The notes beneath the pieces were generated by a model. That model searched no databases and was not told the origin of the DNA. It was given only the letters and a program-made list of their open reading frames with translations. The translations under genes were made by a program, and so were the position numbers. This document shows, one piece after another, positions 1 to 18,240 of a stretch of 30,000 bases of DNA. Location: contig SEYY01021914.1 in the NCBI GenBank assembly GCA_009176605.1, positions 12,501 to 42,500 on the forward strand, in the 5' to 3' direction. This stretch comes from Armadillidium nasatum. Its lineage: Eukaryota; Arthropoda; Malacostraca; Isopoda; Armadillidiidae. Position 1 is the first letter of the stretch, and each line of letters begins with the position of its first letter.

Positions 1-190
1 AGAAACGTACGAAATATTTGATCTCAAAATGCCTGATTTTTACTCACCCTTCGTATTAAAATAAAAACCAAACATCCAGTGAGGGAGCTCCTGGAATAGT
101 GAGAACGAGTAAGCATAGAACCATGGGTATCTCCACGATGATTTCTCTAAGGGTAGGATCATGGGTATCTCCACGAGGTTCCAATCAATG
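1..190. repeat. Fragment of a dispersed AT-rich repeat
   Basis: This stretch shares phrases in the same order with 12380-12560, for example the run around ACATCCA followed by TGGAATA and then GG(G/A)(T/C)AT(C/A)TCCACG. Inside it the 16-mer ATGGGTATCTCCACGA occurs twice (about 123 and 162). No open frame or terminal structure was seen. It is probably a non-coding interspersed repeat. Similarity was judged by eye and is imperfect. Confidence 0.35.
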
Positions 191-308
191 AAATCTTCTT
201 TACGTGCGTTTCTATGGCAACCCTTTCACTATTCTTATTGGACGGAATTATTTTTGTCTTTTTAAAAGCATGTGTTGATCATTATCAAATGGACATTTAT
301 TTTAATAG

Positions 309-1412
<1,104 letters not shown>

Positions 1413-2315
1413 TTATTTGATTCTTTTAAGTAACTTATCAATTTGTTTAAAAAAGGAAGAACAAATTTTGTCTACATAATTGACAGAAACAAATCCATTT
1501 GTTCCATGATACTCACAGTGTAGCTGTGCTTCTCCTCCATTATTATAGACTAGAGTATTGTTCAAACATAATAAACATATATTCTTTTCAATAGATAATT
1601 CAAAAAAAGAACGCAAGTCGTCAGTAAATTCTTGTAACTTTTCTTTTTTAAACGAACATAAGTAAAATACATTCATGTCTAAAAATTCTTCGACATTTGA
1701 ATCGTCCAAAGACATCCTTGCAATATCAGGTAACCTCCTGTATAGTAATTCTGTTTTAACTGATGATGCTTCCTCGTACGAATAACCATGGTTGTGTAAA
1801 AGTTGATCAAACCATTCTGGTTCTTCATATTTGAAGAGAGGTGAGTATTCAATATATTTTTCCCATTCTTTTATTTTTTCGTCAGTTTTCAGGAACCATT
1901 TCAAAATTTCATTTAGAAAAGGAAATGGAGTTTCTTCTCTCAATTTAACGAACAAATGTTCTATTTTACTAGAATGAATCAAGCGATGGAAAAATTGACT
2001 CTTAAAATCGTCAATCTTATCGCTTCCAACAGCCCATTCAAAAATCTCTTCAACAAAATCTATGCTTTGTTTCTTTATTATAGAAAGGAATGAGTGATAT
2101 ACAAAATATTTTTTAAATGTCTCTACAGTCTCTTGATCTAAATCTAAACTCTTTAAGAAAAAATCAGCCACTCTAAAATTACCTTCCGAAAATATCATAT
2201 AATGACAAATATTGTTACCTTGATTCTCCATAATTTTCTTCCTATGAATTAGTTCCAAATTTTGTAAAATTAACCTAATATTGTCCAAATCATCAGCTGT
2301 AAAGTCAGTGGTCAA
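1413..2315 (-). CDS. Uncharacterised alpha-helical-repeat protein, C-terminal part
   Basis: A 300-codon open frame that I do not recognise by name. It is rich in Leu, Phe, Lys and Glu, with amphipathic helical segments. Two segments share a pattern of the form hydrophobic-x-W-(F/A)-x5-7-acidic/Lys-x-F/W: FEWAVGSDKIDDF (about residues 92-104) and LKWFLKTDEKIKEW (about 138-151). The same pattern appears in the next open frame upstream. The last 50 residues are less repetitive and hold several Cys and a YHGTNGF stretch. The frame begins at a TTG and has no nearby ATG. An in-frame TAA lies just upstream at about 2342. It overlaps the end of the preceding frame by about 11 bases, so it is most likely the downstream part of the same gene after a one- or two-base frameshift. 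No transmembrane segment or signal peptide is visible. Confidence 0.55.
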   Translation of the reverse strand: MTTDFTADDLDNIRLILQNLELIHRKKIMENQGNNICHYMIFSEGNFRVADFFLKSLDLDQETVETFKKYFVYHSFLSIIKKQSIDFVEEIFEWAVGSDKIDDFKSQFFHRLIHSSKIEHLFVKLREETPFPFLNEILKWFLKTDEKIKEWEKYIEYSPLFKYEEPEWFDQLLHNHGYSYEEASSVKTELLYRRLPDIARMSLDDSNVEEFLDMNVFYLCSFKKEKLQEFTDDLRSFFELSIEKNICLLCLNNTLVYNNGGEAQLHCEYHGTNGFVSVNYVDKICSSFFKQIDKLLKRIK

Positions 2316-2877
2316 CGAGGATAACGAACAACTTTGATATTAAACCATCGCAGCACAATATATAATTCTCAGAAAGTTTTATTTTTCCTGTTTCAGAGTT
2401 TATAATCTGTTCCTTCAGATCTGCTGGAATCTTAAACCAAAATTCTCTTAATAACAGGCGATAATTATAATACCAACATATGTAGGGATCGCCCAAATAA
2501 ATATTAATATGACCTGTCAGTTCAGAAAATTCCTTTTTACCACAATTCTCCAAGATTATATTTGCAAAATCCATAAATTGATACTGATGTGGCCAAAGTA
2601 AAAACCATCTAAGTATATGATAAGAGAAATCAAAATTTAACAAAAAATTACTCAATTCCCTTTTGCTCATCAAACTTATAAAATACAACATAATTTTGTG
2701 ATCCTCAAAAATGCTTATATATAAATAGGAATCAGATATTGATTTGTGACGCTTGAGGTCTTCCAAAACAGAATTTACAAATTTACAGTAATGTCTATGA
2801 TTATATTTTATTATTGATTTTAACTTTTTTCCTAGATCCTCTTTTTGGATCTCTGCTGTACTTAACTGCCGATACAT
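2305..2877 (-). CDS. Uncharacterised alpha-helical-repeat protein, middle part
   Basis: A 190-codon frame starting at ATG (MYRQLS), with an in-frame TAA a few codons upstream. It is dominated by predicted helices. It contains ILRWFLLWPHQYQFMDF, the same W-F-centred helical pattern seen twice in the downstream frame, and LLREFWFKIPADLKEQI, which resembles the [13 protein letters not shown] segment of the upstream frame. It ends in LVDH directly over the start of the next frame, while that frame's own upstream codons are only ten long before a stop. The simplest reading is one ancestral coding sequence broken by an indel near 2305-2312. The function is unknown. It could be a decayed member of a multi-copy arthropod family, or a live gene hit by a sequencing error in AT-rich DNA. 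Confidence 0.5.
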   Translation of the reverse strand: MYRQLSTAEIQKEDLGKKLKSIIKYNHRHYCKFVNSVLEDLKRHKSISDSYLYISIFEDHKIMLYFISLMSKRELSNFLLNFDFSYHILRWFLLWPHQYQFMDFANIILENCGKKEFSELTGHINIYLGDPYICWYYNYRLLLREFWFKIPADLKEQIINSETGKIKLSENYILCCDGLISKLFVILVDH

Positions 2878-2930
2878 TTTTATTTTTTAAGCCATAAGAG
2901 AAAACTCTTTTCTTAAATTTATGTGTTTCC

Positions 2931-3497
2931 TTAAATAGCTTTTTGATGTTGTGGTGGCTCTGAAATTTTCTCAAGAAACTCAGACCACATTACCATCGGA
3001 GTATCGGAACTGTGCTCGGAAAGCATATTTTTAAAATTTGGTTCGTTGTTTTGTAGTTCTTGCCACAAACCTGGAACAATATCTTCCAAAAAATATTCGC
3101 AAGCAATATTATACTTAAGAAAAGAACTAAAACTTTCTTTCTTCAGAAGTTCTCTCGCAACTTTATCTTCATCAATCAATCCACTCTTTGAAAATATAGA
3201 ACTTTTAATAACATTTTGACAAAATGTTAAAGACAAGTCAAATCTTTCTTGTAGACACTCTGAAAAACTCAACATATCGAATGCAATTACTGGAATTAAA
3301 TGTCTTGGAATAATGCTCTTCAACATTGGGTTATATTCCTTTAAAATTTTAAATATTATTTTAAAAAGAGTATCATGCCAGTCCCAGTAATTTTCACGAC
3401 TTCTGGACAAAGAAAATATTTTCTTCTTGATGAGTGGATGGTTTAATAACACAACCAAAGCTGGAACACCACAAAGTTTTTCCAATGAAAGAACCAT
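2931..3497 (-). CDS. Uncharacterised alpha-helical-repeat protein, N-terminal part
   Basis: A 188-codon frame if started at the first ATG ([16 protein letters not shown]); the longer version starts at TTG. It is helical throughout, with [20 protein letters not shown] at about residues 128-147. It ends with [10 protein letters not shown] and a TAA, followed 53 bases later by the ATG of the next frame on the same strand. All three adjoining frames share strand, composition and repeat style, so I infer one gene of about 680 residues, or a tandem cluster, rather than three unrelated proteins. A (TA)n array begins about 20 bases upstream of the ATG, so no conventional promoter can be resolved. I sense a resemblance to uncharacterised multi-copy proteins of arthropods but cannot verify it. 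Confidence 0.5.
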   Translation of the reverse strand: MVLSLEKLCGVPALVVLLNHPLIKKKIFSLSRSRENYWDWHDTLFKIIFKILKEYNPMLKSIIPRHLIPVIAFDMLSFSECLQERFDLSLTFCQNVIKSSIFSKSGLIDEDKVARELLKKESFSSFLKYNIACEYFLEDIVPGLWQELQNNEPNFKNMLSEHSSDTPMVMWSEFLEKISEPPQHQKAI

Positions 3498-3515
3498 TCT
3501 CAAAAATTATATCTG

Positions 3516-3646
<131 letters not shown>

Positions 3647-3839
3647 AAAAAAAAAAAAACTTTTTATTTGCTGCTAATATATGTTAAACTTTTATTTAAA
3701 TCCATTTAAAAAATTAGGAGATTCTATTAATTCCATTTTTTAGCATTTTTATGCTAACCTAACCTGCTAAATCTAGCATTTTTTAAAAAAAAATTTGATT
3801 GAAAATTATTTAAAATAAAATCTTACATACATACATAAA

Positions 3840-5843
<2,004 letters not shown>

Positions 5844-5844
5844 A

Positions 5845-6085
5845 ATCCTAATCAGAATTCGAATGCGGATTAGGTTTTTTCATGGATTAGAATTCGAATT
5901 CGGATTTGGATTCGAGAATTGCAAAATAATCTGGATTCGAATTCGATTCGGATACAAATTCGAGAAAATCCCAAAAATCAGGTGGATTTGCGGAGGTCCC
6001 GGATTCGAATTCGGATTCGGGTCCGAGAAATTTAAAACTCATCTTGTATCCGGATTCGAATTCGAATCCATTTTTCCATTTACGG
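5845..6085. repeat. Degenerate GATTCGAATTCG tandem repeat
   Basis: The words GGATTCGAATTCG and GGATTCG recur many times in about 240 bp, with several overlapping palindromes (GAATTC, TTCGAA). The open frame across it (Gly-Phe-Glu-Phe repeats) is a by-product of the repeat. It is bounded on the left by a (TA)n array. It may be the core of a MITE-like element built from short-period repeats, as is the TATCGG-rich MITE at 27286. Confidence 0.7.
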
Positions 6086-6099
6086 TAACATAAAGAATT

Positions 6100-7494
<1,395 letters not shown>

Positions 7495-8041
7495 ATCGCC
7501 ACCGCTCACGGGGAAAGACCTATTCGAGGAGGAGGTGTTAGGGCAGCAAAACAAAGAATATATATATATATTTTTTTTTTAAATCTACAAGTTCCACTTA
7601 ATGCAAATTATTTAGGTGAGCAGAGACGTGGGCTTTAAAGAAACTGAAATCAAATACGGCAGGAAACACAGAAGATGAGAGAGAATTCTACAGAACAGAG
7701 GTGACTTAAAGGAAGGAGACACCACAGCTGACAAGCCTGGAGTTGCCAATGTCCACACAAAATTTATGTTCAGACAATGCACCCCTTGTGCTACGAGGAT
7801 GCCGTAAAGGTGGAGGTATACGAGTGGACAGTTCCCTCGAAAATGTCACAAAGATAAAGGGTCAAGTGAAATAGAAAGAGCGGAACAGTTTATAAGTCTT
7901 TTAGCCTTTGACTCAACATTGGCCAAAAGAGAGGTGAAACCTGAGTCACCCCAGATATGAGAGCAGTACTCCACACAAGAGAGGATGAGACCCTTCAATA
8001 ATTGGAGTAACTGCGAGGGTAAAACATTATCGAAGTCTAAA

Positions 8042-8150
8042 CAGCTTCTTTTTATTTTTATTTATTTTATTTTATTTTATTTTATTTATATCTTTATTTA
8101 TTTATTTATTTATTTATTTTTTATATATTTATTTATTTTGTAAAGTGGGG
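8042..8150. repeat. (TTTA)n-like microsatellite inside retrotransposon copy 2
   Basis: TTTATTTTA and TTTA units run through the place where the RT C-terminal linker should be encoded. The retrotransposon coding sequence can be recognised on both sides, so the repeat arose or inserted within the element. Confidence 0.8.
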
Positions 8151-8340
8151 TTTCCAAGACATTGTTTTGTTTATGTGAAGGCCAAGGATGTTTATAGTGT
8201 AAACAGGAGAGACGGGAGAACCATCGAAAGAAATAGAAAGGTTAGGAGGTGTTTTTGAGAGGAAGTTTTCAAGATGTTGAGTTTTTAAAGAGTTAAATTT
8301 CACAAGGATCTGATAGCGCCACTGTGAAATTCTGTCCAGA

Positions 8341-9159
8341 TCAACAAGAAAGGGAATCGGAAAGATGATGGCGGGAGGTAACTCTAGATGCTAAGGAGGG
8401 ATCATATTTGAAATGAGTAGAAGAACGGAGGGTCGAGTCATCGGCATATGAATGGATAGGGTTAGATAAGCAGCTGAGAAGATCATTAATGAAAAGTAAG
8501 AATAGAGTAGGAGACAAGACAGAACCCTGAGGAACACCACTATTGATAGGAAATGAAGTAGAAGTCGCCCCATGAACAATAGCTGAAATGAAACGATTAG
8601 AAAGAAAGCTAAACATATGTGAACAAAAAGGAGTAAACTCAAAGGAGGGAAGCTTGTTGAGCAGTACCCCATGACATATCCGGTCAAATGCCTTAGATAT
8701 GTCAAACGCCACTATACAAGTCTCCCCATGGTTTCTAAGGGCAGAAGACCCTAAATCTGTGAGATAGGAAAGTATATCACCAGTAGACCTTCAACGTCGA
8801 AAGTCATACTGATGATCAGAAAGAAAGGAATGGGATTCCAGATGATCTAAGAAATGAGATTTGAGAAGGGTTTCAAAAATCTTAGACAGAATACAAATAA
8901 AAGCTATAAGACGATAGTTAGAAGGATCAGAGCGAATTGCTTTCTTTGGAATAGGTTGGACTAATGCGAGCTTCCAACACTGAGGGAAAGTACTAGTATT
9001 GAGGCATAGAGAGTAAAGTTGAGCAAGGGACGGAGCGAGCTCAGAAGCACACTCCCATAAAACTCGGGAAGGAATACCATCCTGGCTGATTGCCTTCCTA
9101 GCGTTCATAGATTTCAGAAGCCCATGCACCTGATCAAATGTAATCACAGGTAAAGGCAT
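8341..9159 (-). pseudogene. Reverse transcriptase domain with one premature stop
   Basis: This is the best-preserved RT of the window. The N-terminal part carries the NARKAISQDGIPSRVLWE and NYRLIAFICILSKIFE motifs. One in-frame TGA (8788-8790, after DHQYDFRR) interrupts it. The same frame then resumes with RSTGDILSYLTDLG and continues into FDISKAFDRICHG (motif A), SGVPQGSVLSPTLFLLFIND (motif B) and YADDSTLRSS, the catalytic YADD of motif C at about 8448-8437. A frameshift near 8380-8340 ends it. The motifs place it among APE-type (jockey/I/CR1 superclade) non-LTR RTs. Apart from the stop, the catalytic Asp residues are kept, so this copy is relatively young. Confidence 0.85.
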
Positions 9160-9312
9160 GGGACATCTAAGAGGAGAAGAAGCAGAAGGAGGATTACCGA
9201 AGTCCTCCAGGGTTGAATTAGAGGAGAACAGGAGGCCGAAGGGATTAATTATCCTTTTCAGTTAGAGTGTTAACAATAGAACCTTCAGTGCGAATAAGAA
9301 GAGGATAGGAAG

Positions 9313-9425
<113 letters not shown>

Positions 9426-9729
9426 TATAAAACTCAGGTGGTTGGGTGCAATGCGATGACAGCAAATCTTACTCTGTTTCCTCAAAGTTTGGTTTCCTCC
9501 TATCCTGTCTCTATCCTCAATTTTCAGACAAAGGCAGATGTTGTGCATAAGTACGAAACGATGTTGTCTGTTCTCGTGTCTCTAATCTGAATTCTCTACT
9601 CTATGCCTTAAACTTTCTTTCAACTCTATAACTAAATTCATTTATTCTGTCTACTTTTCTCCTAACTCTACGGACTATAAAAAAAATTCTTCGACTATTT
9701 AAACATCCAAAATAGAACACATTCTTTCT

Positions 9730-10131
9730 TCTTCTCCTTTCTCCGAAATCATCATTTTAAGTGTTTTCAATGTTCACCACAGCCAATGGCTTTCATGTAG
9801 TTCTCATGGTCAAGCTAGTGAACTCACCTTCGACTTTTCTATCCAGAACAACTTTGAGCAGTTGGTGCAACTCTCTACCCGTATTCCTGACCGTCTTGGT
9901 GATGAACCCAACATACTTGAACTTTTCTTAACCTCTAAGCCTTCTCCTTATACTGTTAAACTCTTTCCCCCTCTGGGTTCATCCGATCATCTGCTTATCT
10001 CTGTTTCTTTTTCTCTCTTTTCTAGTCTGCGGCAATGTGCAAAACGCATAACCGAGGTGATTCTCTCTGGTATGGAGGCCTACAGGCTACAGTCCATTCT
10101 TTTACTTTCAGCTAAACCTAACAAACCTTGA
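9730..10131 (+). pseudogene. APE-type endonuclease remnant of retrotransposon copy 3
   Basis: The translation contains [10 protein letters not shown] (the D-F-N-x-H motif of exonuclease-endonuclease-phosphatase folds, with the Asp lost), [29 protein letters not shown] and [13 protein letters not shown]. The SDH motif holds the catalytic His of APE-like nucleases and is intact. It is followed by [16 protein letters not shown], matching [16 protein letters not shown] of copy 4. Translation stops at a TGA where copy 4 keeps Trp (NKPW). This enzyme nicks target DNA to prime reverse transcription. Confidence 0.75.
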
Positions 10132-10559
10132 TTTAACTATATTTTTTCTCGTTCTATTCGTCGCAGGGATGCTGCTTTTTTTGAGATTACTGTCATCATC
10201 AAACTCCAGAAACTTATTCACCTTCTATTTCATCCAGAAATCATAGCCCCAAAAATCAAATCTCTCTCGAAAATGCAAAATATATCTGGTTTCTCATCCT
10301 CACCCCATTTCTGGCATTTTTCTAAAACTATAACCCCTTAACTTTGTTTATTCTTCTTTCCCTCCTCTAGAAACTTCCGACGGCACAACTGCCGTTTTGC
10401 CTTCTATAATAAAGCTGAACTCTTCACTCAGACTTTTGCCTCTAATTCAACCTTAGACGATACCGGAGCTATTGTATTACTCCAATCCCCTCCAAACTTA
10501 TTTATGAATAATTCTGCAATTATAGCATATCATTTTTGTTCTCTCTGAGCTTAAAACTA

Positions 10560-11160
10560 AGAAGATGAATGGTCCTGATGGCATTGTTCCTGCAGTTCTC
10601 AAACTTGTACCTCTAAGCTTGCCCCAACCTTGGAAATTATTTAATCTCTGTATTTCTACTTCGACCGTACCTTCTTGCTGGAGACGTGCACTCATTCAGC
10701 ATGTGCCGAAGGGAAACCCTCTCAACCCTCTAACTATCGTTCCTATTTCTTTAACCTCCGTTCTTTCAAAAAGTTTTCGAATACATCTCAATTCTTTAAA
10801 TCTTATCTTTCTGACTCTTGAACCTCCGCTCTTTGGGGTTTCAGTGAATCTTTCGCTGTAGCGCTGGACATATTGGAAACCTTCGATAGAGTCTGGCACA
10901 AAACTTTAATTTCCATACTTCCCGCTTTCGGAATCTATACTTATCTCTGATTTAATTTCTAGTCGTTCTATAGCAGCTGTTGTAGACGGCCACCACTCAT
11001 TCCTTTAAATTTATAAATTGCTGTGTTCCTGAGGGATCAGCCTACTCCCAACTCTTTTTTTCTACTTTTCATTAATGACCTTCTCTCTATTACTTTAAAA
11101 CATATATACTCTTATGCCGATGACTCCACCCTTTATTATTCCTTTCAATTTGAACAGCAG
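10560..11160 (+). pseudogene. Reverse transcriptase remnant of retrotransposon copy 3
   Basis: Recognisable pieces are MNGPDGIVPAVLKL, CWRRALIQHVPKG, LDILETFDRVWHKTL (motif A with one substitution), FLLFINDLLS and YSYADDSTLYYS (motif C, about 11110-11145). They sit in different frames with stops between. Compared with copy 2, the GVPQGSV motif is degraded. Confidence 0.75.
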
Positions 11161-11529
11161 TTAATAGAACAGTAGATAATTGGCGTATAGAGTGTTACCT
11201 TGAAGCTACTGACCTCTGATCTTATACTCGTATTTCCACTTCGAATTGTTTCGTCACTCTGTATACTATATCGCTATTTCTACGAACACTGCTCTTATAG
11301 ATTCTCACATCGCATACCTCCTCCACTGAGAAAGTTCGAACAACACTTCTTTGTACACAGTCTCAACCTTTATCCGCTACGCTCAGTCTTACATGTAATC
11401 TACTGATAAAGTCTGAACACACTCCCTATTTCTATTTTCAGAACTACCTTCAATTTGCATACCTGAAAACGCCGTGTATTGGAACATGTCAGACTTGATT
11501 CAGTCAATCTTCAACGCTAGTTAACAGAG

Positions 11530-12306
<777 letters not shown>

Positions 12307-12379
12307 GCACTAAATAGGGTAAATATATTCTACTGTACAGTCAAAAGAAAAAATATAAATAATGAAACTTACAAATTAG

Positions 12380-12640
12380 GCCTATTAGATCTAAATATTG
12401 TTGTTTTTCACTCATATTTCCCATAAAACTAAAAATCAAACATCCATACACAAAGATGGTCCATGGAATACTGATTTAAAATAAGCTTTCAAACTTGGTC
12501 GGCTTAACTGTGGTTACTGTTAGCAGAGGAACATGGACATATCCACGCTGATAAACTTAAACATTATTGTCTTTCACTTACTGTTAGCAGAGGAATATGG
12601 ACATATTCACGCGGGTAAGCCTAACCATTATTGTATTATA
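12380..12640. repeat. Dispersed repeat with internal 57-bp direct duplication
   Basis: Two 57-bp units (12514-12570 and 12578-12634) start with TTACTGTTAGCAGAGGAA and end with CATTATTGT, differing at only a few positions; the period is 64 bp. The region as a whole resembles 1-190. No coding capacity was seen. A T-rich run follows at about 12751-12782. Confidence 0.65.
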
Positions 12641-12832
12641 CTCGTCTGTTTATAACTTTCTTTTAATCATTTGAATGAATAGTCGGAAATCTCTTTTAGA
12701 AAGTTCGGTTGGTGTGTGACTGATTTTATATTGACGGGTGAATTGACAGGTTTTTTTTTTTATTTTTTTTTTTTTTTTTTTTGCCTGAACACATTTTTCC
12801 AAAATAAAGGGTGTTTGATTTTATTTGTGTTG

Positions 12833-16690
<3,858 letters not shown>

Positions 16691-17330
16691 ATACATTCAA
16701 ACATTCTTATCTTTATTCCTTTCGAAATTTTTCTTTCCTTCCATACTTTTAGAACTTTTAAAACTTAGAAAAATTAAACAATTACAAGCCTATGCAAGGT
16801 AGCCTGTGAAGGAGTATGACCCTATCTAAGAGGGCATAGCCCCATTCTTATTAAGCAGCGTTGGGGGTTCCAACCTAGTCAGCCATCAAAAGCCTGCAAT
16901 TCTAAACACACACACACATGCACGCACACATTCACTGTTTTCATGCTTATACTCGTGAAATATACGTACCCTATTAATAGAAGCTTGTTTATTATATCTT
17001 CCTATTTCTATTTTCAATCCTTGCTATTCTTTTCCTAACCATATTCTGCACTATTATATTTGTTTCATAACACACACAAATATTCATTTTAAATTCTCTA
17101 AATGAGTCTTACATAACTAGTTCACTGTATTTAAAGTAATCTATATTGTATTCTTATATTAAGGACTATTTTATGGTTATGTGCTGTTATTTAATTTTTT
17201 TATGTTATTATTAATTAAGATAAATATAAAACTTTAATTTCTATAATTAGAAAATAAGTAAATAGAGACAGTTATAGCTTTGAATAGAATATTAAATGTA
17301 AGTGAATTGGTCCGATTAAATCAATTATTT
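16691..17330. other. AT-rich spacer with a short (CA)n tract
   Basis: No coding feature. A short CACACACACACA tract lies near 16905-16918, with related CA-rich sequence to about 16930. The stretch 16790-16885 is less AT-rich and may be the upstream part of the LINE insertion or another repeat. Confidence 0.5.
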
Positions 17331-17484
17331 AAAAAAAAAAAAAAAAAAAAAATTCATCTTGTGAAAAAAAAAAGATTTTGTGGTAGATTGCTGAATGCTG
17401 GCAGATTTCAACCCTAATGCTTCTTATTCTCTTTTGTTACTTTTTTTTTTATTTTTTTTATTTTTTTTTATTTTTTAATTTTTT

Positions 17485-17526
<42 letters not shown>

Positions 17527-17880
17527 TTTTTATTTTTTTTTTTATTAGATAGCTTAGATATTTATTTTATTTATTTTTTTTTTTAATTAAATGAAATTTG
17601 CGATTAATAAGGGTTGTTGCGTCACACTCTTACTCGTACAGCTTGCAAAAAAATATAAATAAATTAATAAATAAAATAAAAATTAAATTAAAAAATATAT
17701 TATTATTGAAATCTAAAAATTAATAAATTTTATATAACTCACCTGCCCTTTTCGGTAAATACCTAAAGCCAGAATTAAATTTTAATTTTAATTTTTCCCT
17801 TTTTTTATAATATTTTGAACTTAAAAATATGAAGACAGTGACGTTATTTTAAAAAAAAAAAAAAAAAAATAAAAATAAAA
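17331..17880. repeat. Homopolymer-rich low-complexity region
   Basis: An A run at about 17331-17352, a T-rich tract with occasional A at about 17441-17582 (including more than 40 consecutive T around 17478-17521), and an A-rich run at about 17851-17880. No coding capacity. Confidence 0.85.
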
Positions 17881-17883
17881 TAA

Positions 17884-18240
17884 AAATCATTATTTTTTTG
17901 AAAAATCAGCTGATTTATTTAATAGTATTTTTATTATGTCAACCATGGCTTGAAATTCTTAACATTTATTGTAAATATTAGGTTTAAAGATTTCGTAAGT
18001 TCTTTCGTAATGTTTTTAGATAAAGTAAATTTAATCTGTCATTGTTTTTTAAATTTTTTTTAAATCATTATTTTTTTTTGTTGAAAAATCAACTGATTTA
18101 TTTAATTGTATTTTTATTTTGCCAACCATGGCTTGAAATCCTTAACATTTATTGTAATTATTAGGTTTAAAGATTTTGCATGTTCGTTCGTAATGTTTTT
18201 AGATAAAGTAAATTTAATCTGTTATTGTTTTTAAAACTTT
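17884..18240. repeat. Two-copy 178-bp tandem duplication
   Basis: Unit 1 (17884-18061) and unit 2 (18062-18240) both begin AAATCATTATTTTTTT. Both contain CAACCATGGCTTGAAAT and TTAGGTTTAAAGATTT, and both end with AGATAAAGTAAATTTAATCT plus a short tail. The units differ by scattered substitutions and small indels, so the duplication is not recent. No open frame. Confidence 0.85.

Noticed and set aside
5863..6093. A 76-codon Gly-Phe-Glu-Phe repeat protein
   Set aside because: Generated by the GATTCGAATTCG repeat. No start context, no conserved ends, adjacent to transposon debris.
16860..16885. Possible tRNA B-box-like GGTTCCAACC
   Set aside because: No A box or cloverleaf could be built around it.
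17884..18240. CRISPR-like or satellite array
   Set aside because: Only two long units with no spacers. It is a tandem duplication.
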